A stretch of 64,000 bases of DNA from Dechloromonas agitata is5 (GTDB taxonomy: Bacteria; Pseudomonadota; Gammaproteobacteria; Burkholderiales; Rhodocyclaceae). How positions within the stretch are numbered: the stretch's first letter is position 1; the number at the start of each line of letters is the position of its first letter. Below the pieces are notes generated by a model. That model did not search any database. It was not told the DNA's origin and worked only from the letters and a program-made list of their open reading frames with translations. A program made the translations under genes and the position numbers. This document shows positions 59,636 through 64,000 of this stretch, piece after piece. Location: NCBI RefSeq assembly GCF_000519045.1, contig NZ_KI912532.1, forward strand, positions 2,294,001 to 2,358,000, read 5' to 3'.

Positions 59636-61672
59636 ATGTTCAGGTCGTTGACCCGCCTGCAGCGTTACTACCTGATTTACACGGGTGGTTTCCTGGCCTT
59701 CATCGGTGCGCTGGCCGTGCTCGAGCAGCATGGCATGCCGCCGCGCTGGGTGGGCTACGCCTTCCTGATCTTCACCATCTCGATGTACGCCGGGATCGGT
59801 ATCATCAGCCGCACCTCCGACGTTTCCGAGTACTACGTCGCCGGCCGGCGCGTACCGGCTTTCTTCAACGGCATGGCGACCGGCGCCGACTGGATGAGCG
59901 CCGCCTCCTTCATTGGCCTGGCCGGGACGCTCTATCTGTCGGGTTTCCAGGGTTTGGCCTACGTTATCGGCTGGACGGGCGGCTTCGTGCTGGTCGCCCT
60001 GTTGCTGGCACCCTACCTGCGGCGTTGCGAGCAATACACCATCCCCGATTTCCTCGGCGCCCGCTACGGCGGCAATGCCATCAGGCTGGTTGCCGTAGCA
60101 GCGGCTATCCTGGCTTCCTTCGTCTATGTCGTGGCGCAGATCTACGGCGTCGGTGTCATCACCAGCCGCTTCGTCAGCCTGCAGTTCGAGATCGGCGTCT
60201 TCGTCGGCCTCGCCGGTATCCTGGTCTGTTCCTTCCTGGGCGGCATGCGCGCGGTGACCTGGACGCAGGTGGCGCAGTACCTGATCCTGATCGTCGCCTA
60301 CATCACGCCGGTCGCCATCCTGTCCTACAACGTCACCGGCAATCCGGTCCCGCAACTGGTCTATGGCGAGGTGCTGCAGAAGGTCAGCCAGCTCGAAAAC
60401 CGCTTGTTCGATGCGCCGGCCGAGAAGGAGGTGCGCCAGCTATTCCGCGAGCGGGCCGATACCTATGCCCAGAAGATCATGCAGTTGCCGCAATCGCTCA
60501 ACCACGAACGCGAGTTGCTCTCCTCGCAGATCAACCAGCTTAAGGCGAGCGATGTCCAGATGCGCGATATCGTGGCCCTCGAGCGCCAGCGCCGCGACTT
60601 GCCGCACGACCCGGAGCAGGCCAAGGCGCGCTGGGAGGCGGCGATGTTCTCGGCAGTCGAGCGCAGCCGGCAACCGGCGCATCATGCCGAGGCCTTCCCC
60701 GGGGAGACCAAGGAGGAGCGCGACACGCTACGCATCAATTTCCTGGCGCTGATCTTCTGCCTGACGGTCGGCACAGCCGCCCTGCCGCACGTACTGGTGC
60801 GCTACTACACGACACCGACGGTCCATGAGGCGCGCGAATCGGTCTTCTGGTCGCTGCTCTTCATCCTGCTGCTCTACGTCACTGCCCCGGCCTACGCGGT
60901 TTTCGCCAAGTACGAAGTGCTGTCGCACCTGGCCGATATTCCGATCGCCAAGCTCCCAGGCTGGGTGACGGCCTGGGCCAAGGTCGGGCTGGTCAGCATC
61001 GAAGACATCAACCTCGATGGCGTGCTGCAACTGGCTGAACTGTCGCTCAACCCGGACGTGATCGTGCTGGCGACGCCGGAAATCGCCGGCATGCCCTACG
61101 TCGTCTCCGGCCTGGTGGCTGCCGGTGGCCTGGCGGCGGCGCTCTCGACGGCCGATGGCCTGCTGCTGACCATCACCAGCGCGCTGTCGCACGACGTTTA
61201 CTACCGCATCATCCGGCCGGACGCCTCGACCCAGTTCCGGCTGGTTATTTCCAAGTCCATGCTGCTGGTGGTTGCCGTACTGGCGGCTACCGTCGCCGCG
61301 CAGAAGCCGGGTACCATCCTGTCCATGGTCGCCTGGGCCTTCTCGATTGCCGGCTCGGCGTTCTTCCCGGCCCTGGTGCTTGGTATCTTCTGGCAGCGGG
61401 CAACCCGGGCCGGTGCCCTGGCCGGCATGCTGGTCGGTGTCAGCCTGTCGCTCTACTACATCCTGCGCGTCGAGTTCGACAGCATCCCCTGGCTTGGCGT
61501 CAGCGGCTTCCGGATGGAGCCTTGGTTCAATGTCCAGGCTACCTCGGCCGGCGTTTTCGGGGTGGCGGCCGGTTTCGTGACGATCATCGCCGTTTCCTTG
61601 TTCACAAAACCAGAACCGAGTACCGCCAGCTTCCTTGAGCGTATCCGCATGTCGAACAGGCCATCGCCATGA
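59636..61672 (+). CDS. Sodium:solute symporter, VC_2705/ActP-like
   Basis: 678 residues, about 13 membrane helices. SSS signatures include SEYYVAGRRVPAFFNGMATGADWMSAASFIGLAG and AYVIGWTGGFVL. A charged insertion of about 130 residues (roughly 240-375, several coiled-coil-like heptads) interrupts two helices, a feature of the VC_2705 group. Probable acetate or related short-chain carboxylate uptake, inferred from acs and kinase context. It overlaps the DUF4212 gene (ATGA). Confidence 0.92.
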   Translation: MFRSLTRLQRYYLIYTGGFLAFIGALAVLEQHGMPPRWVGYAFLIFTISMYAGIGIISRTSDVSEYYVAGRRVPAFFNGMATGADWMSAASFIGLAGTLYLSGFQGLAYVIGWTGGFVLVALLLAPYLRRCEQYTIPDFLGARYGGNAIRLVAVAAAILASFVYVVAQIYGVGVITSRFVSLQFEIGVFVGLAGILVCSFLGGMRAVTWTQVAQYLILIVAYITPVAILSYNVTGNPVPQLVYGEVLQKVSQLENRLFDAPAEKEVRQLFRERADTYAQKIMQLPQSLNHERELLSSQINQLKASDVQMRDIVALERQRRDLPHDPEQAKARWEAAMFSAVERSRQPAHHAEAFPGETKEERDTLRINFLALIFCLTVGTAALPHVLVRYYTTPTVHEARESVFWSLLFILLLYVTAPAYAVFAKYEVLSHLADIPIAKLPGWVTAWAKVGLVSIEDINLDGVLQLAELSLNPDVIVLATPEIAGMPYVVSGLVAAGGLAAALSTADGLLLTITSALSHDVYYRIIRPDASTQFRLVISKSMLLVVAVLAATVAAQKPGTILSMVAWAFSIAGSAFFPALVLGIFWQRATRAGALAGMLVGVSLSLYYILRVEFDSIPWLGVSGFRMEPWFNVQATSAGVFGVAAGFVTIIAVSLFTKPEPSTASFLERIRMSNRPSP

Positions 61673-61920
61673 ATCGTGATCCCCAAGCCTATTGGCGCAA
61701 GACCCGCCGCCTGACCTTCTGTCTGCTCTTCCTTTGGTTCTGCATCACCTTTGGCTCGACGTGGTACGCGCGGGAAATCAACCAGGTCGTCATTTTCGGC
61801 TTTCCTCTCGGTTTCTACATGGCGGCCCAGGGGGGGCTGGTCATCTTCCTGCTCATCATCTGGTGGTACAACCGCTGCATGAAGAAAATCGACCGGGAGT
61901 TCGGGCTCGAGGAAGAATAG
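61669..61920 (+). CDS. DUF4212 small symporter subunit
   Basis: 83 residues, two membrane helices. Signature FGSTWYAREIN and FGFPLGFYMAAQGGL, then WWYNRCMKKIDREFG. DUF4212 proteins are found next to VC_2705-type symporters as a small subunit. Here it follows the symporter, overlapping its last four bases, whereas the small gene usually comes first. Confidence 0.92.
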   Translation: MNRDPQAYWRKTRRLTFCLLFLWFCITFGSTWYAREINQVVIFGFPLGFYMAAQGGLVIFLLIIWWYNRCMKKIDREFGLEEE

Positions 61921-61925
61921 GGCTG

Positions 61926-62192
61926 ATGACGCTGTTCCTGATCAGCGCCCTGCGCGCCGTCATCGAAATGCTCGGCCTGTGCCTGATCGGGCAGGGCGTT
62001 CTCCATGTGCTGGCCGGGCGGAGGCGGGAAGCCAACCGCATCTATCAGCTGTTCGACCTGATCACCCGGCCGCCAAGACGCGCCATCGCGCTCGCGATGC
62101 CGGGGGCCAGCGGCAGGACGATCGGCCTTGTCTGCTTCATTGTCCTGCTCCTGCTCTGGCTTGGCCTCGCTTATCTCCGAAAGTTTATTTGA
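61926..62192 (+). CDS. Small two-helix membrane protein ending the operon
   Basis: 88 residues from ATG 61926. Two hydrophobic segments (FLISALRAVIEMLGLCLIG and TIGLVCFIVLLLLWLGLAY) flank a basic loop with RRREANRIYQLFDLITRPPRR. No family recognised. Five bases after DUF4212; its end overlaps the promoter of the tRNA. Confidence 0.75.
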   Translation: MTLFLISALRAVIEMLGLCLIGQGVLHVLAGRRREANRIYQLFDLITRPPRRAIALAMPGASGRTIGLVCFIVLLLLWLGLAYLRKFI

Positions 62193-62216
62193 CCATTTGG
62201 CCGAATCTGCTAGAAT
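62189..62216 (+). promoter_or_regulatory. Promoter of tRNA-Ser
   Basis: TTGACC and TAGAAT with a 16-base spacer, both near the sigma-70 consensus. The start site would be near 62223, six bases before the tRNA. The -35 overlaps the stop of the preceding small gene. Confidence 0.7.
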
Positions 62217-62228
62217 GCGCGGCTTCCC

Positions 62229-62319
<91 letters not shown>

Positions 62320-62330
62320 GTTTGCTCATT

Positions 62331-62365
62331 AAAGCCTTGATTTTTTCAGGGCTTTTTTGTTTTGT
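62331..62365 (+). terminator. Terminator after tRNA-Ser
   Basis: AAAGCCTTGA and TCAGGGCTTT form a 10-bp stem (one G-T pair) with a TTTTT loop, followed by TTTGTTTTG. Confidence 0.85.
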
Positions 62366-62452
62366 GGCCGGTGCTTTGAAAGCCTGGCCCCAAGTAGGTC
62401 AGCGTCTCTGGTGCAGTCAGTACGCTGGCACAGAGAACCTGCCAACTTTTCC

Positions 62453-62968
62453 ATGAATCCCAATCTGCCTTATTGGATGGCTGTCCTGATACTGGGTGGA
62501 CGCATGCTGGCGGCCCTTCTGGCCCTTGGTGCCGTGGTGTCAAAACCACTCGAAAGCGCCATATTCGTCAGTGCTTCCCTGGCGGCGGCCTGGTTTGTTG
62601 TGGAGGCCGGCCTCAACTTGTGGCACCAGCATCAGGAGGCGATTGCACGCAAGCTGCGTGACGACGAACTGAAGCGGCAGCGGGCGGAAGAGGCTCGTCT
62701 GCGCTTTGAAGCGGCGCAACGGGAGCAGCAACTTGATGCGGACAGGTCGTATATGGATCTCGATCTGGATGATCCTGCGCTGGGCGACGCGAAGATTCCG
62801 CTGTCAGCCCTGAGGCAGAAAGGGGCTGGCGAGCGTCCGGCCAAGGGGGCTGTGCCTGACATGAAAAGCTCACCCGATGCGGTTGGGGCAATGTCGGCGG
62901 CGGAAATTGACATGTCCCTGATCGAGGCGGATACAGAGCCCGCCGTTCGCAATCGTTCCAAGGCATAG
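62453..62968 (+). CDS. Membrane-anchored coiled-coil protein of unknown function
   Basis: 171 residues from ATG 62453. Two N-terminal hydrophobic segments (ILGGRMLAALLALGAVV and FVSASLAAAWFVVEAGL), then a charged helix of about 45 residues rich in Glu, Arg and Gln (RKLRDDELKRQRAEEARLRF), then a Pro/Ser-rich acidic tail. No family recognised. It has no clear SD and follows the tRNA terminator; it converges on dinB. Confidence 0.65.
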   Translation: MNPNLPYWMAVLILGGRMLAALLALGAVVSKPLESAIFVSASLAAAWFVVEAGLNLWHQHQEAIARKLRDDELKRQRAEEARLRFEAAQREQQLDADRSYMDLDLDDPALGDAKIPLSALRQKGAGERPAKGAVPDMKSSPDAVGAMSAAEIDMSLIEADTEPAVRNRSKA

Positions 62969-62994
62969 CTTCCAGCGCTTCAATCCCGTTTGCC

Positions 62995-64000
62995 TCAGAA
63001 CGGCAGCTCGCCCTGGATCGGCGCTGCCGGTTCCGCCACCTCATTGAGCGGCAGCAGGCCGCTGGCGCGGACGCCGAGCAGGCGGAGGCGCTGGGTCAAC
63101 TCGACGCGTTTGAGGCATTCGCCGGCGGCCTTGCGGATGTCGGCGGCGTCGGTGATGGCATGGGGCAGGGTGATGTCGCGCGTCACGGCGCGGAAGTCGG
63201 CATAGCGTAGCTTGATGCCGATGGTGCGGCTGGCGTAGCCCTTGCGGCGCAGGTCATTGGCCAGGTACTGGCAGAGTTCGGTGAAGATTTCCGACAGTTC
63301 AGCGCGGTCGGCCTTGGCGTGCAGGTCACGGTCGAAGGTGCTTTCGCGGCTGATCGACTTGGGCTCGGATTCCGTCACCACCGGCCGTTCGTCGATGCCG
63401 TGCGCAACGCGGTGGAGCCAGCGCCCGGTGGTCGGCCCGAACTGTTCGACCAGCAGGGCCGGCGGCGCAGCGGCCAGGTCGCCGATGCTGTGGATACCGA
63501 GTTTTTCCAGCCGTGCCGCCGCCTTCGGGCCGATGCCATTTACCTTCCTGGCGGCCAGGGGCCAGATGCGGGTCGGGATATCGGCTTCGCTCAAGATGGT
63601 CAGGCCGTCCGGTTTTTCAAGGTCGGAGGCGATCTTGGCGAGCAGCTTGTTGGGTGTGATGCCGATCGAGCAACGCAAGCCGGTGGCATCGAAGACGGCC
63701 TGTTTGATGCGTCTGGCCAGCGGTTCGGATTCCTCCGCAATGTCGGTCAGGTCGAGGTAGATTTCATCGATGCCACGATCCTCGATACGCGGCGCAATGC
63801 TCGCCACGGCCGCCTTGAACAGGCGGGAGTAGTGGCGGTAAGCGTCGAAATTGGCCGGCAGCAGGATGGCTTCGGGGGCGAGCTGGGCGGATTTCATCAG
63901 GCCCATGCCGGAGAAGACGCCGAGGGCGCGGGCTTCGTAGGTCGAGGTGGTGACGACGCCGCGCCCGACATAGTTCTTCAGGCGGGCGTAGGCGCGGTGG
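62995..64000 (-). CDS. dinB: DNA polymerase IV, C-terminal part (runs off the window)
   Basis: Y-family translesion polymerase. The frame is open to base 64000, so the N-terminus, with the first catalytic Asp, is outside. Visible are VVTTSTYEARALGVFSGM, the catalytic SIDEIYLDLTD-type motif as RGIDEIYLDLTD, SIGITPNKLLAKIASDLEKPDGLTIL, the HhH region VNGIGPKAAARLEKLGI, and the little-finger domain ending in a beta-clamp-like QGELPF. Upstream start not seen. Confidence 0.94.
   Translation of the reverse strand, partial: HRAYARLKNYVGRGVVTTSTYEARALGVFSGMGLMKSAQLAPEAILLPANFDAYRHYSRLFKAAVASIAPRIEDRGIDEIYLDLTDIAEESEPLARRIKQAVFDATGLRCSIGITPNKLLAKIASDLEKPDGLTILSEADIPTRIWPLAARKVNGIGPKAAARLEKLGIHSIGDLAAAPPALLVEQFGPTTGRWLHRVAHGIDERPVVTESEPKSISRESTFDRDLHAKADRAELSEIFTELCQYLANDLRRKGYASRTIGIKLRYADFRAVTRDITLPHAITDAADIRKAAGECLKRVELTQRLRLLGVRASGLLPLNEVAEPAAPIQGELPF

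Overview
The window reads as a chromosome segment of a denitrifying, polyhydroxyalkanoate-forming betaproteobacterium, most likely Rhodocyclales (Dechloromonas/Azonexus-like). The grounds are high GC, a Sec-type (clade II) nosZ, a RegA/RegB pair, a phaC-phaB-phaB-phaR locus, and an acetate-uptake block with acs, an SSS-type sensor kinase and a VC_2705-type symporter. The genus is inferred from gene content only. No insertion sequence, prophage, CRISPR array or rRNA was seen.

Layout. 1-3.5 kb: 5' end of nosZ on the minus strand, and facing away from it a copper-delivery set (small membrane-anchored protein, SCO1, PCuAC) followed by an ion antiporter. 3.5-13.6 kb: regA-regB, a di-haem cytochrome c4-like protein, an aminopeptidase/hydrolase pair, dnaQ-rnhA-methyltransferase, gloB, and a receiver/diguanylate cyclase group. 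13.6-25 kb: a large AsmA-like/DUF748 protein, rmuC, a kinase-HDOD-GAF signalling protein, bamD, rluD-pgeF and an acetyl-CoA hydrolase/CoA-transferase. 25.6-32.1 kb: lipoprotein, LysR regulator, ZIP transporter and the PHA locus. 32.1-38.7 kb: an RND efflux operon with a divergent AcrR/TtgR-type repressor and a visible operator. 38.7-41.7 kb: menB-menC, bacteriohemerythrin and a PilZ protein around a perfect FNR box. 41.7-45.8 kb: ilvBN with a valine-rich leader peptide and attenuator, and a signalling protein with degenerate REC and GGDEF domains. 45.8-50.1 kb: class I fumarase, UPF0114 protein and acs. 50.3-62.2 kb: a long plus-strand signalling/transport operon. 62.2-64 kb: tRNA-Ser(GGA), a small membrane protein and a partial dinB.

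How the genes fit together. Two themes recur: redox and low-oxygen respiration (nosZ with an FNR-type box, copper chaperones, RegAB, cytochrome c4-like protein, hemerythrin, possible menaquinone genes) and C2/storage carbon flow (acs, CoA-transferase, fumarase, PHA synthesis, symporter). The most unusual block is 50.3-62.2 kb. There an SSS-histidine kinase and a lone receiver precede a pseudo-histidine-kinase fused to an intact DEDDh exonuclease, two DUF294 nucleotidyltransferase-like proteins (one with cNMP and CBS domains), a catalytically degraded exonuclease paralogue, and an SSS symporter with its DUF4212 partner. It resembles an expanded CrbS/R-like acetate-switch locus. The 33-codon Val-rich leader before ilvB and the 35-codon leader ORF that runs through the post-acs terminator are too small for routine gene calling and are reported here as features.
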